Source: an uncultured Pseudomonadales bacterium
GTDB taxonomy: Bacteria; Pseudomonadota; Gammaproteobacteria; Pseudomonadales; Cellvibrionaceae
Assembly (NCBI GenBank): GCA_947487765.1
Contig: CANKXO010000002.1
Span: 620,001 to 684,000 of the forward strand
Direction of reading: 5' to 3'
DNA length: 64,000 nt
Shown: piece after piece, positions 17,221-26,100 of the stretch
Layout of the letters: the number at the start of each line of letters is the position of its first letter
Numbering within the stretch: the stretch's first letter is position 1
The notes under the pieces: generated by a model
The model's input: the letters and a program-made list of their open reading frames with translations, nothing else
Database searches by the model: none
Told to the model about the DNA's origin: nothing
Position numbers and translations under genes: made by a program

Positions 17221-18462
17221 ATGAAACCGTTTATTTTCGCTGCGGGAGTCACTCTCGTCGCTTTATCCATTTCTGCAAATGTACAATCTGCTGGAAAAAT
17301 TTCGAATAATGAATTTAATCCAGCTATCAGCTTGATTCTAGATGGTCGTTACACCGATATCGACAATAGTGAATTAGAACTTCCCGGCTTTCAATTAGGT
17401 GGCGAGGCAGAGCTACCTGAGAATGGATTTTCTACAGGTCACAATGAACTGTCTATTTCTGCCAATATTGATGATAAGTTTTACGGTTCGATGACGTCTG
17501 CCATTATTTACGAAGATGGAGAAACGGAAGTTGAACTCGAAGAAGCTTATATCGAAACACTGAAGTTAGGTTCTGGCTTCGCCATTAAAGGCGGTCGATT
17601 TTTTTCTGGTATCGGCTATCTAAATAGCATTCACGATCATGCACACGATTTTGCTGATCGTCCACTCGTTTATGATGCGATATTTGGCGGGCACCTTGTC
17701 GACACAGGTGTACAGGCCCGCTGGGTTGCCCCCACCGATTTGTATCTTAGTCTGGGTGCAGAAGTTACGAGGGGTTCTGAATTTCCCGGTGGCGATAACG
17801 AAGATAACAATAATGGCTTAGCCTTTTTTATAAAAACTGGTGGTGATATCGGTGCGAGTTCGAGCTGGTTATTAGGTGCAAGTTATTACGAATCAGAATT
17901 CGATGTCCGCGAGGCTGGAGGACACAGCCATGGTGATGAAGAGGAAGGTGCTGATAATGAACTGCTGGATGGCAAAGTGGATGTAGCCGGCATTGATTTT
18001 GTTTATAAATGGGCTCCCAACGGCAATTCCAAACAAACCAATTTTAAGCTTCAAGCAGAATACTTTGTAAAAAATGAAGAAGGTGATTCAGAATTTACTG
18101 AAGGTGTAAACACTGCTGAAGCCAATTACGATGGTGAGCAAAAAGGGTATTATATACAAGGCATTTATCAATTTATGCCTGCTTGGAGAGTAGGGCTTCG
18201 ATATGATTATTTAGAAGCTGACAACACGGTGACTAACTTCGCTGGCTCTGGTATTGATGAAGAGGAATTTCTTGAAGAATCCAGCTTAGGCACTGAAGGT
18301 GATCCAGAAAAGAGCAGTATTATGCTTGATTACTCACCTAGTCACTTTAGCCGTATCCGTTTGCAATACAGCCAACTTGACAATGGACACGATGAAACAA
18401 ATGACATTATTACTCTACAATACGTAATGAGCTTAGGCTCTCATGGCGCACATACGTTCTAA
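17221..18462 (+). CDS. Porin-like outer-membrane protein of the zinc operon
   Basis: A 413-residue protein starting at ATG 17221 with GGAGAAATA before it; the frame extends upstream to 17140 without a plausible start. The signal peptide (FIFAAGVTLVALSISANVQSA) precedes a barrel of alternating amphipathic strands, with blocks such as FAIKGGRFFSGIGYLNSIHD and IMLDYSPSHFSRIRLQYS. The protein is acidic. A histidine/acid-rich loop (GGHSHGDEEEGADNE) and IHDHAHDFADRP are good candidates for surface zinc capture. It may let zinc cross the outer membrane without TonB or act as a zinc-binding porin. It ends in F (GAHTF), as expected for outer-membrane barrels. Confidence 0.75.
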   Translation: MKPFIFAAGVTLVALSISANVQSAGKISNNEFNPAISLILDGRYTDIDNSELELPGFQLGGEAELPENGFSTGHNELSISANIDDKFYGSMTSAIIYEDGETEVELEEAYIETLKLGSGFAIKGGRFFSGIGYLNSIHDHAHDFADRPLVYDAIFGGHLVDTGVQARWVAPTDLYLSLGAEVTRGSEFPGGDNEDNNNGLAFFIKTGGDIGASSSWLLGASYYESEFDVREAGGHSHGDEEEGADNELLDGKVDVAGIDFVYKWAPNGNSKQTNFKLQAEYFVKNEEGDSEFTEGVNTAEANYDGEQKGYYIQGIYQFMPAWRVGLRYDYLEADNTVTNFAGSGIDEEEFLEESSLGTEGDPEKSSIMLDYSPSHFSRIRLQYSQLDNGHDETNDIITLQYVMSLGSHGAHTF

Positions 18463-18483
18463 TTGGCCTAATTGGAGAATAGA

Positions 18484-19380
18484 ATGAAATTATTAGCCGT
18501 TGTCAGCATAAGCTTACTCTTATTTACTTCACCTACTATTGCTAAAGTGAACGTATTTGCATGTGAACCTGAATGGAAATCATTAGTTGAGGCACTCGGG
18601 GGCGAGCATGTAAACGCTTATTCTGCCACAACAGCTTTTCAAGACCCTCACTATATAGAAGCACGCCCTTCTTTAATTGCAAAAACGCGCCGAGCAGACT
18701 TATTAGTCTGCACTGGCGCTGAGCTCGAAATTGGCTGGCTACCGCTATTACTGCGACAATCTGGCAATGCATCTATCCAAGAAAATGAAGCAGGTTTTTT
18801 CTTAGCAGCAGCCCAAGTGGAACGTATTGAAATCCCAACTGAGCTTGATCGTAGCCATGGAGATATACATGCCTCAGGCAATCCACATGTGCACTGGGAT
18901 CCATACCGACTACTGACAATCGCTGAATCGCTTTCTAAACGCCTGCAAACAATTGACTCAGAGCATGCCGTCGATTATCAACAACAACTTAACACCTTTG
19001 TTACTCAGTGGAAAAAAAATATTGCACGCTGGGAAGCTCAAGCATCTCAATTAAAAGGTAAACAAGTGATTGTTTATCACAAAAACTGGAGTTACCTGCT
19101 CAATTGGCTGCAAATAGAAAATGTAGGCGACCTTGAACCTAAACCAGGGATCCCGCCAACTAGCAAACACCTTGCAAACCTACTCAACAAAGTCCGCTCC
19201 AATAAACCTGATTATATTTTAATGGCCAATTATCAAAGTGATAAAGGTGCTCGATGGCTTAGCCAAAAATCGGATATCCCCGTCATTAAGCTGCCCTTTA
19301 CTGTCGGAGGAAGCAAGCCAGTAAAAGATTTGGCAAGCCTTTACGATGAAGCAATAGCAATATTGACTCGCGCTCATTAA
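18484..19380 (+). CDS. Metal ABC transporter substrate-binding protein (ZnuA-like)
   Basis: A 298-residue periplasmic cluster A-I binding protein. Start ATG 18484 is chosen for its GGAGAATAGA ribosome-binding site and signal peptide (LLAVVSISLLLFTSPTIA). Probable metal ligands are H56 (QDPHYIEARPS), the histidines of NPHVHWDPYR, and H in VIVYHKNWSYL. The long His-rich loop of E. coli ZnuA is absent, with only HGDIHASGNPHVH present. The gene is followed within 12 bp by the permease. Zinc is the likely substrate from the operon; manganese cannot be excluded from sequence alone. Confidence 0.88.
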   Translation: MKLLAVVSISLLLFTSPTIAKVNVFACEPEWKSLVEALGGEHVNAYSATTAFQDPHYIEARPSLIAKTRRADLLVCTGAELEIGWLPLLLRQSGNASIQENEAGFFLAAAQVERIEIPTELDRSHGDIHASGNPHVHWDPYRLLTIAESLSKRLQTIDSEHAVDYQQQLNTFVTQWKKNIARWEAQASQLKGKQVIVYHKNWSYLLNWLQIENVGDLEPKPGIPPTSKHLANLLNKVRSNKPDYILMANYQSDKGARWLSQKSDIPVIKLPFTVGGSKPVKDLASLYDEAIAILTRAH

Positions 19381-19392
19381 AAGTATCGAGTG

Positions 19393-20172
19393 ATGGAACA
19401 TATTTTAATTCAAGTAGAAATATTGTGGCCTGCGCTTCTGGCAGGAATATTGGTACTAGCGACTCATGTGCCATTAGGTAGAGAGGTATTACAACGCGGC
19501 ATTATTTTTCTTGATTTGGCGATCGCGCAAATTGCCGCCTTTGGTGTTGTCATTGCCAATACTCTTTCTCTAGGTAAAGGGTCTTACGTCTCACAAACAG
19601 TCGTTGCCATTATCGCTGCGGTTATTGGCGCAATGAGCTTGTATCGTCTACGTAATTTGCCCATTAAAGTACAAGAAGCGATTATAGGCATAGTCTTTAT
19701 ACTGTCAGCAACGGGCAGCATTTTGTTACTTGCGACAGACCCTCACGGAGCGGAGAGGCTAAAAGATATTTTAGTTGGGCAAATTTTGTGGGTTCAAGGA
19801 AGGGATCTTTTACCACTAGCGATAATTTACTCTGCAATATTTGTTGTATGGTTTGGCTTACAAAAAAAAGTAGGGGCTTGGTTATTTTATCCTTTATTTG
19901 CAGTCACTATTACATTATCAACACAAGTTGTTGGCGTATACTTAGTATTTGCAAGCTTGATTATTCCAAGTTTAGCGGCCTTAAATCAGCGTTATTCTCT
20001 AGTAAAGTCTTTTATCTTAGGAATAATGGGTTATAGCTGTGGCTTACTACTCTCTGCTTTATTCGATTTACCCGCAGGTGCAACTATTGTGTGGTGCTTG
20101 GCATCAATCGCTCTAATTTATCACAGCACATACACACTGCTGAAATGCAGGAATCAAAACAACGTTACATAA
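19393..20172 (+). CDS. Metal ABC transporter permease (ZnuB-like, ABC-3 family)
   Basis: A 259-residue membrane protein with about seven to eight helices and the ABC-3 blocks LATHVPLGREVLQRGIIFLD, AIAQIAAFG, AATGSILLLATDPHGAERLKD and VGVYLVFASLIIPSLAAL. I start it at ATG 19393 (a GTG lies just before it at 19390). It should import zinc with the preceding binding protein. No ZnuC-type ATPase gene follows; the next gene is unrelated and convergent, so the ATPase must be coded elsewhere. Confidence 0.9.
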   Translation: MEHILIQVEILWPALLAGILVLATHVPLGREVLQRGIIFLDLAIAQIAAFGVVIANTLSLGKGSYVSQTVVAIIAAVIGAMSLYRLRNLPIKVQEAIIGIVFILSATGSILLLATDPHGAERLKDILVGQILWVQGRDLLPLAIIYSAIFVVWFGLQKKVGAWLFYPLFAVTITLSTQVVGVYLVFASLIIPSLAALNQRYSLVKSFILGIMGYSCGLLLSALFDLPAGATIVWCLASIALIYHSTYTLLKCRNQNNVT

Positions 20173-20193
20173 TATCGTCACCACTATCATTTT

Positions 20194-20233
20194 GCTTGTT
20201 AGAGCAATGGCTCTATGCATTACTCTAACAAGC
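20194..20233. terminator. Hairpin between convergent genes
   Basis: Perfect 11-bp stem GCTTGTTAGAG/CTCTAACAAGC with an 18-base loop that can pair further (AATG/CATT). It lies between the metal permease and the giant LamG protein genes. No T-run follows on either strand, so it may be a weak or Rho-assisted terminator. Confidence 0.5.
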
Positions 20234-20297
20234 TATATCCCTATCACCCTGTAAAACCGGTATACACTCCCTCCGTAGAAATAGTAGCTAAAAAAGC

Positions 20298-23200
20298 CTA
20301 CTTCAAGTCTGCCACTGTTTTATTCAGCAACTGGATACCGATACCGTAATTGGCAATGGTTTTCCCAAGCTGTATAAACCCTAATGCCAAAGCACCATTT
20401 GGATCTAGCCGGAGAAAGCCCAGCATATTAGGCAGAATAGCGATGATCTCATTAGCCGCCTCAAGCCCAGGTTTATCGTTTTTGGGAATTTGTGCGATAT
20501 AAATACTGGTGAGTATCAGATCAATACCTGAGAGTACAAACTGTATTCCCATCGTCGCTTCAGTCCCTCTTCTAAGCCGCTGCAAAGTAAACTGACCACC
20601 TTTAGCTGATATGTTCAGTACCTCCGCGAGTTCGACTAAACCTGAGGTGTTAACTCTAGGAGGAATCTTGATCTTTGTTGTAGTGGCTGCTTTCACCAAC
20701 CCTGCCGCCAAATAAATCGTATCCAGTGCTAATACGGTTGTGCGATAACCCCAAACCACACGCTGCCAAAATTCTTGCGGATTATCTTTAATACTAACAT
20801 CGTGCTTATGGACCAAGTAAGGAAAACCACCAGGGTTATTCGGTGACGCAGGAAAGCTGCCCAACCAACTTAACCAGTCCAAACCTACCGTTAATACCTC
20901 AATAAAGAAGGTACCGTTTTTACCCTGAGCATCTGCTTTTTCAGGGATGGCATCTACCATGGCACCCAACAAGCCACTGAAAATATCCGCATGTAAACTT
21001 AAAGCACCAAAACCTTGGACTAATTGCTTGGTACGCTCATCATCTCTTTCCGCAGACTGAAGCGATTGTTTATCTAGGTCAACGTTTTGTAGATCACTGC
21101 TCTGAGAACTCGCCAAGCTGCGTAATGCCGGCGTGTCTTGTTCAACTGCGACAGGCTCGGCTAACTGTGGTACATCAATGTTATTGAAGGGGCGCTCACC
21201 AAACATGAGTTTTGATATTACGGTGGTTGGAATAGCAACAAGCACTGTCATCACATTTATAATGGAGAGTTTACCGGCACCGATCAGTTCAAATAGTGCT
21301 GAAATCAGCGGAATCTTAATTTCAGCATTTAAAGCGTTTTGGAACAATTTGATCGCAGCAACAATAGCATCCAAAACAGCTAAGGTGAGGTCTTCGGTAA
21401 TATCTAGAGCCTGAATGCCCAGCTCTTTTACTAACTCTAATACTATAGCCAGTGCTAGCTCAGGCCGAGTCGGGTTTTTAACAACAGCTTCAATAGTATT
21501 CACCAAGCCTTCTGTCATAGTTACGCCTGCCGTTACTAGCAGAGTACTCAACGCATCTTTTAGATGCCCAAGAGCACCACTGCTTGCTTCGCTTGCATTC
21601 AATACCTTAGGTGCAGCCAGTAGAGGCGGTTTTCCTGGGCCAATACTTGCGAAGATTTTATTCAAAAACCACTCCGCAGCCTCAGGCAAGCTAGACTTTT
21701 TAGCCGCCACTTCAGAGGGGTCAACGCCCAATGATTTGATAACACCATCAATCCCATCGGATACTGTATTTTTTAAACCACCAATGGCATCGGAAACAGG
21801 TTTTTTCGCCGAGTCAACAAATTCAGCCGCAGAATCAAATGCAGAATTAATACTATCTTTGATAAAGCGCTGAGTGTGGAGAATATCGTCCCAGTCAAAT
21901 AAGAAGCGTAAAAACTCTATAAACTGCTTGATTGATTTGACGACTTTTTCGATAACGGCTTGAACAAACTCAGCCACTTTTTGCACCGTATCCAACACAA
22001 AACGTACGACTTTACCTGCGATATCTACTATCGCATTCATCACATTATTAGCAAAACCAATCGTAACCTTAGTGGCTTTTTTTACTGCATCCCCTACCCT
22101 GCGAAAAAATCGGCCAACTGATCGCAATGAACTGACTCCGCGAAGCGCAACCAAGCTGCTAGAAGAACTTACAACCGCAGGGTTATTGGATTGTAACAAC
22201 AAGCGATCAAAGTCACTTTGCTTAACTCCTTCTTCCCAAATAGTATTTTTTGCTTTTGTGCTTGATTTAATACTTGCTTTTGCACTTGCTTTGACTAACT
22301 TGACCGTATTATTTTGTGCAGGAGAAAAATTAATTGCCCAAGGGGAAGTATCACCCGTACCGACAACACGCGGTGTATTCACAGATGCCTTACTGAGTTT
22401 CTCGTTATTGGCGTTAGCATTAATGCTGTCATTAGTAGTAACCGCTGCATCGTTCTTTGTTACCACAGAAGACATAACACGCTTAATGGTATTCTGCACG
22501 CTTGCCACCTCAGCTTTTGCATGCTTCTTTTGGTCAACAATCGCATTACCTTGTGCATCCTTTGCGTTCCAAAGCGCGTCATCTTCCAGCTCTGCAATTT
22601 GTTGGTGTAGCTCTTCAGCCGGTGCTATGACTACGCGTTCGTTTTCTGCCATATCCTGAGTGCGGAATTTAAGTGCGGGTGTATCAATTCCATCCGCCTC
22701 AGAAGTAATCATAATTTGATTAAGCATATTAGGCTTTAAAGTCACCGAGCGTACTTCGTCTATTTCGTAGGTAACATCCTCAACTTCTATTGTGGTTGCA
22801 TCTGTAGCTGAGACTTCTACTTCTTTTATCTCTGGATCTAGCCTTAAAATGGTTCGATAGGCTGAAAAATCTTCCAACTTCTCATCAACCATACGGTAGT
22901 CCTGGCTTAATTTACTCGTAACAGAAGTAAATAAATCAGATGCAGTTATACGTTTAAAGATCTTTAGTGACGATATATTATCGTTACCAATTTGGCTCTC
23001 AATAATGTTAGGCTGATTTGTAATAAAATCTTCAATTTGTGTTTCTCTTTTTGCCTCATTAACCTGTTGGTTGTTATTAGCAAATAAAGTCACCCCTGTA
23101 TCTGGACCGAGCCGAATAGATGAGGTGGTATTATCTAGACCGAAGAACTGCTGCAGGCTCGCAAAATTACCGGCTAAGTCATCATCGTTATCAGATAATA

Positions 23201-24533
23201 TCCAGGCATGCCCGTGGTATTGAATATGTTGGTATAAAGCCACCTCCCCTTCACTAAGCTCGCCAACCTGCCCTTCGTTTTCGGCAAATTTAGCTACACG
23301 GAAGAAGGTTGTTCGGCCTTCTTGACTGGACGTCCAGCTAAAGTGACCCCTACTATTTTGCTTTAACCACAGTGTGCCCGATGGGTGTTCAATCGAAAAT
23401 GCACCGTTACCACTTTCAGAGTCATTAAGAATGAGTGGTGAGCGCTCGCCTTTAATAGTAAATAGCAAACCTTCTTTCTCTGTCGCGGGCACTAACTGTA
23501 ATTGTCCATAATTCTGATTAAAGTTAAACTCGAATAGCTCGTTACGAGAACATTTAGCTGATGTTTTCAGCACTGTACGATCCCAGCTTAAGAACTTGCC
23601 ATTAGCGGCCCTTATCACCCACTTACCCTGAAACGGTTCACCCGCAGAACGCCAGATATGAATAGACCTTGGAAAAGCTTTAATCCTGGAAAGCTGCATC
23701 TCTGGAATATTTGAATACAGTTTTTGGGAAGTACTAGAAAAGTTTTTGCCCTTATAAATAGTGGCTCCCGTATTGGCACCCAGTCTTAATTTCTCAAAGC
23801 GAGTTGAGTACCGTAAAAGATCCTTGTCATCTTTAGTAAAGATACGTCTTGCGCCATTGGATGCCATCAACTCAACTTCACCGTCCTTTAATAGCCTGCC
23901 GGTAGGCGGTAACAGCCCTTGAATATCCTGCTCACTAAGCGCTTGGTGATAAATACGTAAATCTTCAAAATTTGCCTTAGCCACATGTCTTTTTGTGTGT
24001 CCGAGGTTGACAGTGTTCTTATTTTTAATGTCTGCAATACCATTATTTTTAGACTTTCCTTCCGCAACTAAAACACCATCATGGTATACCTTCAACGTTG
24101 AACCTTTTCTGACGATAGCAATGTGACACCATTTATTCGCGGCCAATACTTTACCCGTTTTAGCAACAGCATGGTTTTTACCTTTACTGTTTTCATCTAC
24201 TTCAAAGGTTAGGATTCGGCCATGCTCTTGACGCAGAGAAAACCAATTGCCGTGACCACCGACACTACGGTTGCCAATAATATCCAAATCTTTCTGCTTG
24301 TGAGTACTTAAAATCATCATGCCAAATGCAATAGTGAAATCCTTTTTACCAAAATGGCCGATTTCCTTATCTAATTTCATCATACTGCCTTTGTCATTCG
24401 TTTTTACCGAAAAACCAATTTGGCCGTGTTTATCCGATGACACTTTATGAAAGCGTGCCTTCTTGCCGGTAACACTGTCACGGTCGTGAGCACCTTTTTT
24501 AAATTCCCAATGATGTACTGGTTGAATAGTCAT
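20298..24533 (-). CDS. Giant LamG/crystallin/beta-trefoil-like protein, candidate holin-released cargo
   Basis: A 1411-residue protein. I start it at ATG 24533 (MTIQPVHHWEF), with AAGGGA upstream; the longer frame to 24569 has no such site. There is no signal peptide. Visible order: a LamG/concanavalin-like domain (about 1-215; KWCHIAIVRKGSTLKVYHDG, FEDLRIYHQALSEQDI); a beta/gamma-crystallin-like segment (about 218-295); a beta-trefoil or fascin-like segment (about 300-425; GKWVIRAANGKFLSWD, GTLWLKQNSRGHFSW); a second crystallin-like segment (about 430-500; GEVALYQHIQYHGHAWIL); a low-complexity linker; and long amphipathic helices (about 810-1180) with the block FLRFLFDWDDILHT. The last third is hydrophobic-helical. 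The architecture suggests a secreted binding or pore-forming protein. It is divergent from an endolysin/holin pair that could release it. Function not established. Confidence 0.75.
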   Translation of the reverse strand: MTIQPVHHWEFKKGAHDRDSVTGKKARFHKVSSDKHGQIGFSVKTNDKGSMMKLDKEIGHFGKKDFTIAFGMMILSTHKQKDLDIIGNRSVGGHGNWFSLRQEHGRILTFEVDENSKGKNHAVAKTGKVLAANKWCHIAIVRKGSTLKVYHDGVLVAEGKSKNNGIADIKNKNTVNLGHTKRHVAKANFEDLRIYHQALSEQDIQGLLPPTGRLLKDGEVELMASNGARRIFTKDDKDLLRYSTRFEKLRLGANTGATIYKGKNFSSTSQKLYSNIPEMQLSRIKAFPRSIHIWRSAGEPFQGKWVIRAANGKFLSWDRTVLKTSAKCSRNELFEFNFNQNYGQLQLVPATEKEGLLFTIKGERSPLILNDSESGNGAFSIEHPSGTLWLKQNSRGHFSWTSSQEGRTTFFRVAKFAENEGQVGELSEGEVALYQHIQYHGHAWILSDNDDDLAGNFASLQQFFGLDNTTSSIRLGPDTGVTLFANNNQQVNEAKRETQIEDFITNQPNIIESQIGNDNISSLKIFKRITASDLFTSVTSKLSQDYRMVDEKLEDFSAYRTILRLDPEIKEVEVSATDATTIEVEDVTYEIDEVRSVTLKPNMLNQIMITSEADGIDTPALKFRTQDMAENERVVIAPAEELHQQIAELEDDALWNAKDAQGNAIVDQKKHAKAEVASVQNTIKRVMSSVVTKNDAAVTTNDSINANANNEKLSKASVNTPRVVGTGDTSPWAINFSPAQNNTVKLVKASAKASIKSSTKAKNTIWEEGVKQSDFDRLLLQSNNPAVVSSSSSLVALRGVSSLRSVGRFFRRVGDAVKKATKVTIGFANNVMNAIVDIAGKVVRFVLDTVQKVAEFVQAVIEKVVKSIKQFIEFLRFLFDWDDILHTQRFIKDSINSAFDSAAEFVDSAKKPVSDAIGGLKNTVSDGIDGVIKSLGVDPSEVAAKKSSLPEAAEWFLNKIFASIGPGKPPLLAAPKVLNASEASSGALGHLKDALSTLLVTAGVTMTEGLVNTIEAVVKNPTRPELALAIVLELVKELGIQALDITEDLTLAVLDAIVAAIKLFQNALNAEIKIPLISALFELIGAGKLSIINVMTVLVAIPTTVISKLMFGERPFNNIDVPQLAEPVAVEQDTPALRSLASSQSSDLQNVDLDKQSLQSAERDDERTKQLVQGFGALSLHADIFSGLLGAMVDAIPEKADAQGKNGTFFIEVLTVGLDWLSWLGSFPASPNNPGGFPYLVHKHDVSIKDNPQEFWQRVVWGYRTTVLALDTIYLAAGLVKAATTTKIKIPPRVNTSGLVELAEVLNISAKGGQFTLQRLRRGTEATMGIQFVLSGIDLILTSIYIAQIPKNDKPGLEAANEIIAILPNMLGFLRLDPNGALALGFIQLGKTIANYGIGIQLLNKTVADLK

Positions 24534-24775
24534 AATATTTTCCCTTAATGAAGACTGTATAAAGTCCAAGTCAGTTTAAAAAAGAAACAACAATTAACGA
24601 TGGGTTATCCTTGCTTCAATTATTAAGACGTGACTCAGATGCTATTCAGATGCAACCGAGGGAAATATTGATTAAGTAATTAATTTATTTTTAGTGAGTG
24701 CATCCAATTCATGAATATGAAACGTCTTTATAAATACAAACATTTTATTCATCAATTTTTATTAAGGAATGACTC

Positions 24776-25291
24776 ATGGCTGAATTTATAAATGCCTATA
24801 ATAAAATGATCCATAACGAAGGTGGTTATGTGAATCATAAGGTACAAGGGGATCGTGGTGGACAAACCTATGCAGGAATTGCACGTGCGTTTCACCAGGA
24901 CTGGCAAGGCTGGCAGTTAATTGATAATAATGATTTAAGTAGCAATCAACTAACTCGTCTAGTTATAGAATTCTATCAAGAAAAATTTTGGGATAGATTA
25001 AAAGCCAGCGAAATAAAAAACCAAAAAATTGCCGAAAGTATTTTTGATTTTTCTGTTAATGCGGGCGTTCGTACTGCCGTCAAATTAACCCAATTAGTTG
25101 TGGGTGCAAACCCTGATGGCATTATCGGCGCCAATACCTTAGCTAAATTAAACCGTACAGAAGAAGAACTTTTTATTCCTAAATATGCCTTGGCTAAAGT
25201 TGCACGTTACACAAAAATTGTGAAGCGCGATCGCAGTCAGAGTAAATTTTTATTGGGTTGGTTAAACCGAACATTAAAGGCTATATCATGA
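24776..25291 (+). CDS. GH108 family endolysin (muramidase)
   Basis: A 171-residue protein of the glycoside hydrolase 108 family with a C-terminal peptidoglycan-binding part. The catalytic region is at the N-terminus (MIHNEGGYVNHKVQGDRGGQTYAGI, given here in two halves: MIHNEGGYVNH and DRGGQTYAGIA), where the E of NEGGY is the expected catalytic glutamate. The middle has SIFDFSVNAGVRTAVKLTQ and DGIIGANTLAKL, the family's PG_binding_3-like motif. There is no signal peptide, so it needs a holin, and the next gene codes one with ATGA overlap. Relatives include phage lysins and TtsA, which releases typhoid toxin. No other phage genes are near, which favours a secretion role. Confidence 0.9.
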   Translation: MAEFINAYNKMIHNEGGYVNHKVQGDRGGQTYAGIARAFHQDWQGWQLIDNNDLSSNQLTRLVIEFYQEKFWDRLKASEIKNQKIAESIFDFSVNAGVRTAVKLTQLVVGANPDGIIGANTLAKLNRTEEELFIPKYALAKVARYTKIVKRDRSQSKFLLGWLNRTLKAIS

Positions 25292-25746
25292 GTATTTTAA
25301 AAATAGACGACATCATTAAAGGCGTTGGTAATATTGCTGATGATTTATTTACCTCAGACGAAGAGCGTTTAAAAATTGCTGTTCAGGAAAAATCTATCGA
25401 TGCAGGATTGATACAAGGGCAGCTAGCGATAAATGCCAAAGAAGCTAGCCATGCTAATGTGTTTGTTGCCGGTTGGCGTCCATTCATTGGCTGGATAGGA
25501 GGACTTGCTCTGGGCTACCAGTTTATTCTCTACCCTTTATTGGTTTGGATATGGGCACTGGGGCAAGCACAAGGCTGGCTTCCTTGTCATATCGATTCAG
25601 AAATCACATCATCGGCATGTACATTTACGACACCACCAATCCTCGATAGCGGCGCATTATTTGCAATGTTAACTGGCCTTTTAGGTATTGGGGGTATGCG
25701 ATCATTTGATAAACTGATGAAAACAGATACGAAGGGGATAAGGTAA
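25288..25746 (+). CDS. 3-TM holin family protein
   Basis: A 152-residue membrane protein starting at ATG 25288, which overlaps the endolysin stop (ATGA). The upstream in-frame extension to 25258 lies inside the endolysin gene and is rejected. The block HANVFVAGWRPFIGWIGGLALGYQF is diagnostic of the 3-TM holin family also found in gene transfer agents. Two further hydrophobic helices follow (LLVWIWALGQAQGW and GALFAMLTGLLGIGGMRSFDK). It should form the inner-membrane lesion through which the GH108 enzyme reaches the cell wall. No spanin gene is visible next to it. Confidence 0.88.
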   Translation: MSILKIDDIIKGVGNIADDLFTSDEERLKIAVQEKSIDAGLIQGQLAINAKEASHANVFVAGWRPFIGWIGGLALGYQFILYPLLVWIWALGQAQGWLPCHIDSEITSSACTFTTPPILDSGALFAMLTGLLGIGGMRSFDKLMKTDTKGIR

Positions 25747-25775
25747 GAAAGCTGAATATTTCCAACACACCAATA

Positions 25776-25808
25776 AAAAACCCCCGTCCAGCTAAGGCGA
25801 GGGTTTCA
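25776..25808 (+). terminator. Terminator after the holin gene
   Basis: AAAACCCCCG, about 13 bases of loop, then CGAGGGTTTC gives a GC-rich stem with one bulge, about 30 bp downstream of the holin stop. Confidence 0.5.
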
Positions 25809-25820
25809 TTCTTTAAAAAA

Positions 25821-26100
25821 ATGGCGCACCCGGAGAGATTAACCAGAGCACATCCTTGTACTCTGCCCTACGGGCGCTGACGCGGTTCAAATTGCTCGAC
25901 TTGCACGGACGCAGGGAATGCAAGTTTCTACGTGCCCTTGGGGCATGCATGGAGCAAAAACTTGCCCAACAATTTGTCGAACTAGGAATATTGTCTGAAA
26001 CACTTCAAGTACCACAATTAAAAAAACCCCGCCGAAATGGCGAGGTTTTTTTAATTGGCGCACCCGGAGAGATTCGAACTCCCGACCAAGTGGTTCGAAG
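25821..26100. repeat. Left copy of island-flanking direct repeat (with tRNA-Arg 3' fragments)
   Basis: A 280-bp block that recurs at 31805-32016. It begins with a 19-bp tRNA-Arg 3'-end fragment (TGGCGCACCCGGAGAGATT, 25822-25840), continues through GTACTCTGCCCTACGGGCGC and a shared terminator (AACCCC...GGCGAGGTTTTTTT, about 26024-26055), and ends with a 45-bp tRNA-Arg 3' fragment (26056-26100). Compared with the right copy it has about 68 extra bases (about 25895-25962). Same-strand orientation of the two copies fits attachment-site duplication. Confidence 0.8.
26056..26100 (-). pseudogene. Truncated tRNA-Arg(TCG) 3' end, probable distal attachment site
   Basis: 45 bases identical to the CCA end, acceptor, T-arm, variable loop and part of the anticodon stem-loop of the intact tRNA at 31972-32048. 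Homology stops at TTCGAAG, after which the sequence is unrelated. A terminator like that of the true tRNA adjoins it. This is the classical layout of an att site left by integration at a tRNA 3' end. Confidence 0.8.

Noticed and set aside
22072-22659. 195-codon plus-strand frame opposite the giant LamG protein, and the other plus-strand frames at 21133-21873
   Set aside because: Antisense to a long gene with clear domains; composition is that of a mirrored Ala/Ser-rich coding region.
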